From Holdemanella sp. (lineage in GTDB: Bacteria; Bacillota_I; Bacilli_A; Erysipelotrichales; Erysipelotrichaceae), in assembly GCA_021442845.1 (NCBI GenBank), contig JABUSD010000064.1:1-9131 (forward strand): a stretch of 9,131 nt of DNA, given 5' to 3'. The notes below the pieces were generated by a model that was not told the DNA's origin, made no database searches, and saw only the letters and a program-made list of their open reading frames with translations. The translations under genes and the position numbers were made by a program. Below are positions 1-6,586 of this stretch, in pieces (the stretch's first letter is position 1; the number at the start of each line of letters is the position of its first letter).

Positions 1-6
1 AAAATA

Positions 7-29
7 ATATATAAAAATTTTTTATATAT
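7..29. repeat. AT-only inverted repeat at the left edge
   Basis: Two perfect 11-base arms (7-17 and 19-29) are separated by one base, all A and T. It could be the 3' end of an upstream transcription unit or an UP-element-like tract. In DNA this AT-rich such a palindrome can arise by chance, and there is no GC-rich stem as in an ordinary terminator. Confidence 0.3.
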
Positions 30-74
30 TTTTGTATAAATTACCAAAAAATAGCAATAAAATACATAAAAGTG

Positions 75-87
75 GGGAATGATTCCC
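75..87. promoter_or_regulatory. 13-bp palindrome upstream of the operon promoter (possible operator)
   Basis: GGGAAT-G-ATTCCC is a perfect 6-bp inverted repeat around a single central base. It ends 19 bases before the proposed -35 box, the place where an activator would bind. Stem-loop function is unlikely with a 1-base spacer, so a dimeric DNA-binding protein is the better guess. No regulator gene lies in the window, so the binding protein is unknown. Confidence 0.4.
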
Positions 88-106
88 AATATGGTAACGT
101 TTTCAC

Positions 107-135
107 TTGATTTACGAAAATAGATACTTTAGAAT
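107..135 (+). promoter_or_regulatory. Sigma-A-type promoter for the pilus operon
   Basis: TTGATT (107-112) and TAGAAT (130-135) are separated by 17 bases, the optimal spacing; each differs from consensus (TTGACA, TATAAT) at two or fewer positions. Transcription would start near 142 and leave a leader of about 113 bases before the sialidase gene. It is the best promoter-like pair I see in the leader, and no strong second promoter was found inside the operon. Confidence 0.5.
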
Positions 136-141
136 GGAATC

Positions 142-254
142 AGAGTAATTATTATTGTTCATTGATACTAGAGGGGAATACTATTTTGAATTAGGGGGCA
201 AATTAGTATTGCGTATTGATGAATATAGTTTTTGTTTATGAGAGGGGAACTTAA
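142..254 (+). other. 5' leader of the operon mRNA
   Basis: This non-coding stretch has G tracts in an otherwise AT-rich sequence: GAGGGG at 171-176, GGGGG at 194-198 and GAGGGG at 242-247. The last is the ribosome binding site of the sialidase gene, seven bases before its ATG. The first looks like a second Shine-Dalgarno site, but no reading frame of useful length follows it. I recognise no known riboswitch. Confidence 0.35.
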
Positions 255-3200
255 ATGAAAACGACGAAGGGGAGAAAAGACTTTATAACAACCAGACTGC
301 TAGTATTTTTGCTATGCAGTTTTTTTGCGTTATTTACTTGTATCCCAAATACATTTGCAGCGGAAATGCCAACCCCTCCAGCCAATGGAACAACATCCAA
401 TAATCCATTCCCTTATGGAACAGCTGGAAGCAACAGTTTCCGTATCCCATCGATGGTGACATTACCAGATGGTTCTTTATTAGCAGCAGCTGATATCCGT
501 TATAACTGTACATACGATGGTGGTGGTCTAGATACGATTGTATCAAGATCAACAGATGGAGGATCGACATGGAATTATTCGATTGCCAACTATTTAGGTG
601 ACAATGGAAATACATACAATGGATCGAGTTCAACGGCATTTATTGACCCTGCACTAACCGTTGTGGGCAACAGAGTCTATATGTTAGTGGACTTATATCC
701 ATATGGTATTGCCTTAAATGGTAGTGGTAATACACAACCATTGACAACATTGGGATTTGATAGCAGCGGTCGTTTAAAATTAAGCAATGATAATCATTCT
801 TCGTATGGATATTATCTAAGTGGAAATACAATCTATTCCAATAGTGGTACAGCCCAGACAGGATATTATGTGGACGGTAAATTTAATATCTATACAGTCA
901 ATGGAAGTACACGTACATATATATCCAATCTGTTCTTTTCCGATTCACCATTTAAGGTAGTACGAACAGGCTATCTATATGTAACCTATTCGGATGATTA
1001 TGGAACAACATGGTCGGATCCACAATTATTGAACAACATAAAAACATCCAATGAACAAGTCTGTCTAGTAGCTCCAGGAAGAGGCTTTACAACAAGTGAT
1101 GGAACTATCATTTTCCCAGTCTATAAATATTATGGAAGTGCAGATACACAAAGAATGGGATTTATCTATTCAACAGATGGCGTCAATTGGAGTCGATCAG
1201 CGGATAAATCTACTGATTATACTGCTAGCTGGTCATCCGAAGCGACTGTTGTAGAATTAGCGGATGGTACGCTTCGTTTCTTCTATCGAAATGGAACGAC
1301 TTATCTATGTTATGCCGATTATAACTGGTCAACAGGCTGGTCATCCTCGGTGAATACAGGCATTCACAATAACTCGAACTGCCAGATGTCAGCCATTACC
1401 TATTCAAAGACATCGGATGGCAAACAAGTCATTTTAGTATCAGGACCACAAGGACCATCAGCGACTGGTTCTGATCAAAGTGGTGCATCGTATCGTAAAA
1501 ATGGAAAAATCTGGATTGGTCTAGTCAATGATGATAAAACAATCAGCTGGCAGACAAACAAGACAATATCAGTACCTTCCGTACATACATCCGATAGCTT
1601 TATGTATTCCTGTATGACAGAAATGCCAGATGGAAGCATTGCCATCTTATATGAAGACAATGAAGCAGGATGGGGATCTGGTTCAGGAAAATATTATGAA
1701 ATGTCTTATAAGACATATGCATCCAGTGCATTGGGATTAACTTTTGATGAACCGAGTGTGCCTACTTATGATACAATTACCGATCCAGATAGTGATGTTA
1801 CAATTTATAAGCAGAATGGTAAATTTACTACCTTTACAGCAACTTCTACAAGTGCACCATCTGTAACGGGTGCATCCAATGTGGTTGCTTATCAGATGGC
1901 ACCAAAGATTGTTTCTGGTAATTATGTAGCATCAGCCAGCATTACCATTCCAATTCCAGAAGGATGGAATACATCTTTAGTAAAAGGATTCATAAAGAAT
2001 AATGATAATACAACAACATTAATTGAAGGAACAGTAAACAATGGATATTGTACATTTGAAATGCCAAACTTTAATACCGGCATTGGAGGATTGGTAGAAG
2101 TTATACCGACATATGATACAATTACTGATCCAACTACAAATGTAACCATCCATAAAACAGGAGGCGCATTTACAACCTTTACTGTAAGTTCTGCAAGTGC
2201 CCCAACCATAAATGGAGCATCCAATGTGATTGCCTTTAACTTACAGCCAAACTGTTTAACAGGACCATATACAGGAGAAGCTGAAATACGCATTCCAATT
2301 TCAGATGAATGGAATGTAAACCGAGTAAGAGCCTTTGTGGTTAATAGTGATGCGACAACATCAACAATTACAGGAAATATAGTGGATGATGAATATCGAT
2401 TCACCATGCCGCACTTCTCTGTAGGAGGAATCATGGAATTAGATTCCGATCCAATTACAGGTACAGAAATTACAGTCCCAGTAAATGGTACTGTAACAGA
2501 GACAAGAACAGGTGGTAACTATGCAGGCAGCTATAGTCCATCTCCTACAGGTATTGCATCCGTTACCGTAACAGGACAGGATGAACAAGAAGGTGGAACT
2601 GTAGAAACGCCAGTTACATCAATCAGTACAACTAAAGCAACATATATTAAAAACGCAAGTGGACAATATCTTTCCTTAAGTGGAACGGATGTTGTATGGG
2701 TAAGTGACATTGCAAGTGCAGTAGAATGGACACCATATAGTACAACAACAATTCGCTTATATACAAAAGTTGGAAATACAAGTTATTATTTACGTTATAG
2801 AAATAGTGCATGGCAAACAACAACAACTAGAACAAGTGGAACAACCCTTTATTTTCAGGGAGGAACGTATTATCGTTCAACCAATTATACAAATCCTTTA
2901 GGACAGGCTTTGACAGCTACAACATCGGATCCAGTTCCTGCATCCACTACCATTCAGTTCAATGGTATTGCAGAAGGATTAACCGGTGTCACAATTGGTG
3001 GTGAATCCTTTGCGATTACGGTTACAGCTCTATCGGATAGTGAAACAAGGTCGGTGAATACAGGTGGAGAAGTTACTGTAGATCCTGTTTCAAAATTAGG
3101 ATTAAGCAGTGGAAATGCAACCTATACGATTACAAGTGGTCAAGGTATGATTGCGATGAATGGAGATTCAATCAAAGCCTTGGGCAATGAAGGAACGGCA

Positions 3201-5726
3201 ACGGTTATCGCAACGGTTAAAAATAGTGATGGTGGTGTTTTAGGTCGTGTTACCTATACTGTCAATATTAGTTTGTTAAGAATGGAACAAAATGAGTTTA
3301 TCCGAACAAATGATAGTGCAACATTAGATCCAGTATCGAAACTTGGCTTAGCAAGTGGAAATGTTACTTATGAAATCACAAGTGGTAGTGACATTGTATC
3401 GATTAGCGGCAATACAGTAACGGCAAGTTCTACTGAAGGTAATGCAACGGTTGTTGCCACTGTAAAAGATAATACGGGTATTGTATTAGGAATTGTTACA
3501 TACAACATTGAAACGGGTGATCTTGTCATTACGGATGAAAAGAATGTCTATGTACCGGTTGGTGGTACTGCAACTGTCACTAGCGTTTCGGGTTCCTTAG
3601 AAAAAGCATGTGATGCGACAAAGGCAACCACATCGTTAAGTGGAACTACATTGACAGTAAGTGGTGTTGCAGCTGGTGAAACATATGCTGTTTACGGAAC
3701 AACAAAATACAACATTTATGTCAACCCAGACAATCCAAAGACAACAGGTTCTAAAAAAATTAAGGTAACTGTTAGTCAGGTTGATAATACAACGGTCTAT
3801 TATGCGATTAATGGTGGTCCATTGTATCCATTGAATTATGATGATTCGGGTGCCTATGTCTTAATTGATCAGACATATACAGATGGATTTAATATCATAT
3901 TCTTTGCCATACCGGATGAAGGATATGCATTGACGACAATGGGTGTTGGTAACTCAGCAAGTCAGTACTATTCTATGTATTTCAATGATGATGGAACGCT
4001 TTCTGAAAATGCCGATGCATCGGATTCCAAAGCTTTCCCATTTGCCAATCCAGATGCGACGACAGTTCCAACATCTGGATCCGATTCCGCATGGAAAACT
4101 GGACATGGATTTAGATGGTCATTAATGGAAGGCAATATGACATTGGATGGCATGCGTGATCTGTTCACCCGTGCTAAAGCCTTAGGTGCGCATGGAGCAA
4201 CAACTTTCACAAAGAATGGAAGTGGCGATAATTATGAAACGACAGTAAATTTTGTATCAGAAAAACTTCCTACCGTTGAAAAGACAATAAAATCGGTATC
4301 TCGAGATGGACAAGCTATTTCATATGATGATAATACTGTTCTCCAATTAGGAGATACCATTACATATCAATTTAAAGTGGATGAATATTCCACTGTGATT
4401 GATTGTACCTATTTAAAACTTGAGGATGCCACAATTGGTTATATAGCACCAGCTGGTACATTCGATACTATTAGTCCAACCAATCCGGTTATCACAACTG
4501 CTACGTATACATTAAATGAAAATGATTTAACAGATGGTAAATATCTAGGTGGTAAATTTAAAAATGAGGTTGTCTTAACATACAACTATACATCAACATA
4601 TTCGGGTGGTTCCTATGGTGGTACAGCCAGTGGTTCCATCGACTGTAACATTGAAGGTATCATTACATATCAATGGGAAGAAGAAGTAAGGAATATCACA
4701 GGTATTACGGATCAAAGACTTCCTGGATCAAGTAAGCTTCCTTATGGAACGTTATATACAACGCAAGGGAAACCAATTGATAACGGAGATGGTACATATT
4801 CTGCTGGTTATGGAAACTATTCGGTTGTCTATATCAATGCGGATAATTCATCTTCATTGACAAAGACATCGGCTGCAGTTGGATATTGGACATTTACGGG
4901 TTGGGAAAGTTCATATTCCCATAACCTGATTCAGGCTGGATATCAGTTTAATACACCAACGGATGCGGATACTATTACTTTTACGGGACAGTGGTTCTAT
5001 ACACCAATTGATAGATATACCGTCAGTTATGAATGGGAAGGTGTTATTCCACCTGAACATCCATTACCGGTTGATGACGGATCATATGAAGAAGGAGATA
5101 CCTATACGGTAGATTCCATCTATACAAAGGATGGTTTCTTTGAATTTGAAAATATCCGTTATACATTCAGTGGATGGCATATCAAAGATGGAGATGGAAG
5201 CATTGTTACAGGTAATCAGACTATGGGGGATGAAAATGTTATCCTTGTTGGTTCCTGGTCACTGGAAAGTCTTGTGAAAGATGTCAGTATCACAAAGATA
5301 GTAAGTGGAAATCTAGGGGATCGTTCAAGAGACTTTGACTTCTCTGTCACTTGTAGCGAAGCTATGGGAGCTGGAACAGGATATACTTTATCCTCCGATC
5401 ATAAGACGGCTACCTTTGATTTACATCACAATGAATCCGTTGTATTGAAGGATGTTCCAATTGGTTCTACATTGACAGTTTCAGAAACCGCTGTAAATGG
5501 CTATACAACAACCATTAAAGCCAACAATGTAGATGTATCAGCTGGATATACAGTTATTAATGGTACGGGTCAAAACATCACCGTAACCAATACAAAATCT
5601 GGAATCGTAGATTCTGGTATTATCATGGATAATCTGCCATATGTCATTTTATTGGAGATTGCCTTATTTGGTGGTGCTATTCTTCTATTAAGGAAAGCAA
5701 ATCGAAGAAAGGAAAAGGATGATTGA
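255..5726 (+). CDS. Giant wall-anchored GH33 sialidase, probable pilus-tip adhesin
   Basis: Secreted exo-alpha-sialidase fused to a long adhesin stalk; it should remove sialic acid from host glycans at the cell surface. A signal peptide (about 1-35, cut near TFA/AE) leads directly into a NanB/NanI-like sialidase (about 50-495). This has FRIP (62-65), Asp boxes at 99-106 and 246-253, a degenerate one at 306-312, and an insertion between the first two. Expected catalytic residues are all present: Arg63/345/414, Asp88, Glu329, Tyr451. Next come two 115-residue repeats (503-about 730), an Ig-like domain split by a trefoil-like insert (733-925), two 82-residue Ig-like repeats (926-1089), another Ig-like unit (1090-1157), an unassigned domain (1165-1335), a probable isopeptide domain (1340-1467), two SHIRT-like domains (about 1470-1669) and an isopeptide module (1675-1780; Lys1681, Glu1744, Asn1779). 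The C-terminus has sorting signal IVDSG (1784-1788), a membrane segment and a basic tail. GAGGGG precedes the ATG by seven bases. The tip role is inferred from gene order. Confidence 0.9.
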   Translation: MKTTKGRKDFITTRLLVFLLCSFFALFTCIPNTFAAEMPTPPANGTTSNNPFPYGTAGSNSFRIPSMVTLPDGSLLAAADIRYNCTYDGGGLDTIVSRSTDGGSTWNYSIANYLGDNGNTYNGSSSTAFIDPALTVVGNRVYMLVDLYPYGIALNGSGNTQPLTTLGFDSSGRLKLSNDNHSSYGYYLSGNTIYSNSGTAQTGYYVDGKFNIYTVNGSTRTYISNLFFSDSPFKVVRTGYLYVTYSDDYGTTWSDPQLLNNIKTSNEQVCLVAPGRGFTTSDGTIIFPVYKYYGSADTQRMGFIYSTDGVNWSRSADKSTDYTASWSSEATVVELADGTLRFFYRNGTTYLCYADYNWSTGWSSSVNTGIHNNSNCQMSAITYSKTSDGKQVILVSGPQGPSATGSDQSGASYRKNGKIWIGLVNDDKTISWQTNKTISVPSVHTSDSFMYSCMTEMPDGSIAILYEDNEAGWGSGSGKYYEMSYKTYASSALGLTFDEPSVPTYDTITDPDSDVTIYKQNGKFTTFTATSTSAPSVTGASNVVAYQMAPKIVSGNYVASASITIPIPEGWNTSLVKGFIKNNDNTTTLIEGTVNNGYCTFEMPNFNTGIGGLVEVIPTYDTITDPTTNVTIHKTGGAFTTFTVSSASAPTINGASNVIAFNLQPNCLTGPYTGEAEIRIPISDEWNVNRVRAFVVNSDATTSTITGNIVDDEYRFTMPHFSVGGIMELDSDPITGTEITVPVNGTVTETRTGGNYAGSYSPSPTGIASVTVTGQDEQEGGTVETPVTSISTTKATYIKNASGQYLSLSGTDVVWVSDIASAVEWTPYSTTTIRLYTKVGNTSYYLRYRNSAWQTTTTRTSGTTLYFQGGTYYRSTNYTNPLGQALTATTSDPVPASTTIQFNGIAEGLTGVTIGGESFAITVTALSDSETRSVNTGGEVTVDPVSKLGLSSGNATYTITSGQGMIAMNGDSIKALGNEGTATVIATVKNSDGGVLGRVTYTVNISLLRMEQNEFIRTNDSATLDPVSKLGLASGNVTYEITSGSDIVSISGNTVTASSTEGNATVVATVKDNTGIVLGIVTYNIETGDLVITDEKNVYVPVGGTATVTSVSGSLEKACDATKATTSLSGTTLTVSGVAAGETYAVYGTTKYNIYVNPDNPKTTGSKKIKVTVSQVDNTTVYYAINGGPLYPLNYDDSGAYVLIDQTYTDGFNIIFFAIPDEGYALTTMGVGNSASQYYSMYFNDDGTLSENADASDSKAFPFANPDATTVPTSGSDSAWKTGHGFRWSLMEGNMTLDGMRDLFTRAKALGAHGATTFTKNGSGDNYETTVNFVSEKLPTVEKTIKSVSRDGQAISYDDNTVLQLGDTITYQFKVDEYSTVIDCTYLKLEDATIGYIAPAGTFDTISPTNPVITTATYTLNENDLTDGKYLGGKFKNEVVLTYNYTSTYSGGSYGGTASGSIDCNIEGIITYQWEEEVRNITGITDQRLPGSSKLPYGTLYTTQGKPIDNGDGTYSAGYGNYSVVYINADNSSSLTKTSAAVGYWTFTGWESSYSHNLIQAGYQFNTPTDADTITFTGQWFYTPIDRYTVSYEWEGVIPPEHPLPVDDGSYEEGDTYTVDSIYTKDGFFEFENIRYTFSGWHIKDGDGSIVTGNQTMGDENVILVGSWSLESLVKDVSITKIVSGNLGDRSRDFDFSVTCSEAMGAGTGYTLSSDHKTATFDLHHNESVVLKDVPIGSTLTVSETAVNGYTTTIKANNVDVSAGYTVINGTGQNITVTNTKSGIVDSGIIMDNLPYVILLEIALFGGAILLLRKANRRKEKDD
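1761..2438 (+). repeat. Two tandem 115-residue repeats in the sialidase
   Basis: Unit 1 (residues 503-617, bases 1761-2105) and unit 2 (from residue 618, base 2106) both open with PTYDTITD. They share FTTFT, SAP, GASNV, an IPI(P/S) strand followed by WN, and a closing FEMPNF/FTMPHF strand. Predicted all-beta. They directly follow the catalytic domain and could be spacers or carbohydrate-binding units; I cannot assign a family. Confidence 0.8.
2637..2894 (+). other. Trefoil-like insert inside an Ig-like domain of the sialidase
   Basis: Residues about 795-880 begin YIKNASGQYLSLSG and carry repeated short aromatic beta strands (RLYTKVG, YYLRYRN, TTLYFQGG), as in RICIN-like trefoil lectin domains of clostridial surface proteins. 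The flanks look like the two halves of one Ig-like domain: about 733-777 ends IASVTVTG, and 896-925 ends in GESFAITVT. Sugar binding is plausible but not shown. Confidence 0.4.
3030..3521 (+). repeat. Two tandem 82-residue Ig-like repeats in the sialidase
   Basis: Residues 926-1007 and 1008-1089 both contain DPVSKLGL(S/A)SGN, a YxITSG strand, a GN/GD turn and an EG-(T/N)AT-V-ATVK strand followed by a G(R/I)VTY strand. Spacing between the DPVSKLGL blocks is 82 residues. They resemble bacterial Ig-like (Big) domains and probably extend the stalk. Confidence 0.75.
5013..5261 (+). other. SHIRT-like domain of the sialidase stalk
   Basis: Residues 1587-1669 read as a SHIRT-type repeat: YTVSYEWEG start, P-LPVDDGSYEEGDTYTVD core, YTFSGW and a closing VGSW. 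A more diverged copy precedes it (about 1470-1581: TYQWEEE start, YWTFTGW, FTGQW). SHIRT domains form rigid rods that hold adhesive domains away from the wall, which fits a stalk here. Family assignment is from memory of the motif pattern. Confidence 0.55.
5277..5594 (+). other. C-terminal isopeptide module shared with the major pilin
   Basis: Residues 1675-1780 align by eye with domain 2 of the major pilin (from residue 182): VSITKIVSGNLGD against LTVEKEVTGNLGD, a later KDVPIGSTLTVSE against TNIPYGVTYTVVE, and a final TVTN against LVTN. Lys1681, Glu1744 and Asn1779 occupy the three positions that form the intramolecular Lys-Asn bond in Spy0128-type pilins (Lys187, Glu263, Asn299 in the pilin here). 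Confidence 0.7.
5711..5718 (+). promoter_or_regulatory. Ribosome binding site that fixes the small gene's start
   Basis: GGAAAAGG lies nine bases before the ATG at 5728 but directly abuts the ATG at 5719. Normal spacing therefore favours 5728. That start follows the sialidase stop codon (5724-5726) by one base, a typical arrangement for translational coupling. Confidence 0.55.
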
Positions 5727-5727
5727 T

Positions 5728-5985
5728 ATGGTAAGGAAATTAGATAAACGATCATCTATTACAGATGATGTGAAGGAAGAACAAATTACCAATCGAAGCA
5801 TTCAGGATATCAAACGCTGGCTCAAGAAAGTTCGCTTTAAAAAGCGCCTTTTTGGGGTTAGTGAAGCGGACGTCTGGAAGAAGATTGGTGAGTTGAATAC
5901 GATGTATGAAACAGCATTAAAAGAAGAAAGAGCACGCTATGATGCCTTATTAGAGTACCAGAAAAGGAATCCAAAAGATGGATAA
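5728..5985 (+). CDS. Small charged helical protein with DivIVA-like motif
   Basis: I cannot assign a function. The 85-residue product is highly charged and has no signal peptide or membrane segment, so it should stay in the cytoplasm. A basic patch (residues 29-40, KRWLKKVRFKKR) leads into LFGVSEADVW (41-50), then a predicted amphipathic helix with YETALKEERARYDALL (60-75). The F-x(5)-G-V-x-x-x-D-V pattern followed by a coiled coil resembles the short N-terminal membrane-curvature domain of DivIVA/GpsB proteins, but this is a motif resemblance only. Start chosen at 5728, not 5719, on ribosome-binding-site spacing. The 3' end overlaps the SipA-like gene by eight bases, so the two are probably translated together. 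Its place between adhesin and SipA suggests a role in assembling or positioning the pilus machine. GAS FCT islands have no equivalent that I know of. Confidence 0.75.
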   Translation: MVRKLDKRSSITDDVKEEQITNRSIQDIKRWLKKVRFKKRLFGVSEADVWKKIGELNTMYETALKEERARYDALLEYQKRNPKDG

Positions 5986-6517
5986 TCTAAAGGAACTATC
6001 GCTTATTATCAATAAGCGAAGAAACAGAGTCCTGGATCGGCAAGGGTGGTTTTCTTTAATCACGCGAATTGCATTTCTTGCTCTTATCGGATTTGTGCTG
6101 TTCACACAAGTATTTTTAATCAATCAGATTTCTGGCAACGGAATGTATCCCGCCATTAAAGATGGCGATCTTGTCTTTAGTTTCCGAATTGGAAAAGACT
6201 TCATCAAAAATGACTGTGTTGTCTATACCGTAAATGGAAAAGACTATATAGGACGCGTTGTTGCCAAGGAATTTGATATTGTCATTCTGGATGAGAGTGG
6301 AACCCTTCTTGTCAATGGAACAGCTCAAAGTGGCGAGATCATGTATCCAACCTATCCAAAAGATGGCGTAACCTATCCGTATGAAGTACCAAAAGGCCAT
6401 GTGTTCATCCTTGGCGATTATCGTACTAAAACGGAAGATAGCAGGGATTTTGGCTCTATCCCAGTAAAGGATGTGAAAAGTAAGATTTTCACTATTCTTA
6501 GACGAAGGGGCCTATAA
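5978..6517 (+). CDS. sipA: SipA-like signal peptidase I homologue, catalytically degenerate
   Basis: A signal peptidase I (S26) fold protein of 179 residues with one N-terminal membrane anchor (about 28-48) and an external domain. The conserved boxes are recognisable: GNGMYPAIKDGD (53-64) stands where active enzymes have GxSMxP, YIGRVV (90-95) where they have YIKRV, and GDYRTKTEDSRDFG for the GDN-S-DSR-G box. The expected nucleophile Ser is Gly55 (GGA, 6140-6142) and the expected general base Lys is Gly92 (GGA, 6251-6253). Proteolysis is therefore unlikely. GAS SipA, encoded at the same position in FCT pilus islands, also lacks this Ser-Lys dyad yet is needed for pilus assembly, so a chaperone-like role beside the sortase is the best inference. 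An AAGGAA site lies eight bases before the ATG. An automatic pipeline would probably call it active signal peptidase I (lepB). Confidence 0.88.
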   Translation: MDNLKELSLIINKRRNRVLDRQGWFSLITRIAFLALIGFVLFTQVFLINQISGNGMYPAIKDGDLVFSFRIGKDFIKNDCVVYTVNGKDYIGRVVAKEFDIVILDESGTLLVNGTAQSGEIMYPTYPKDGVTYPYEVPKGHVFILGDYRTKTEDSRDFGSIPVKDVKSKIFTILRRRGL

Positions 6518-6525
6518 AAAAGGTG

Positions 6526-6545
6526 CTAAATCCTTAAAGGATTAG
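6526..6545 (+). promoter_or_regulatory. Intergenic hairpin between sipA and the major pilin gene
   Basis: CTAAATCC (6526-6533) pairs with GGATTAG (6539-6545) across a 5-base loop, with one bulged A. The following sequence is A-rich (TATAAAAAA) with only four Ts, so it is a poor terminator. It could instead mark an mRNA processing or stabilising point that raises pilin expression relative to the upstream genes. Confidence 0.35.
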
Positions 6546-6572
6546 TATAAAAAATTTTCATAATCATTTATT

Positions 6573-6578
6573 AGGAGG
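6573..6578 (+). promoter_or_regulatory. Consensus Shine-Dalgarno site of the major pilin gene
   Basis: AGGAGG, a perfect match, lies eight bases before the ATG at 6587. It fits the need for many more copies of the major subunit than of adhesin or base pilin, together with the 69-base gap that separates this gene from the tightly packed genes upstream. Confidence 0.7.
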
Positions 6579-6586
6579 AAAGAAAA

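Noticed and set aside
171..192. GAGGGG at 171-176 as a ribosome binding site for a leader peptide
   Set aside because: The nearest start-like codon (TTG at about 186) is followed almost at once by a stop, and no ATG lies at suitable spacing.
1922..2434. 170-codon open frame on the minus strand
   Set aside because: It lies wholly inside the sialidase gene, opposite the tandem repeats. Its translation has no recognisable domain and the + strand frame is plainly coding.
3943..4210. Short overlapping open frames on both strands within the unassigned sialidase domain
   Set aside because: No ribosome binding site or plausible protein; they are shadows of the main frame.
5719..5721. Earlier ATG for the small DivIVA-like gene
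   Set aside because: The GGAAAAGG site directly abuts it, leaving no spacing; the ATG at 5728 has nine bases. The extra three residues would not change the interpretation.
6116..6400. 94-codon minus-strand open frame inside sipA
   Set aside because: Antisense shadow of a recognised gene with no domain or signal of its own.
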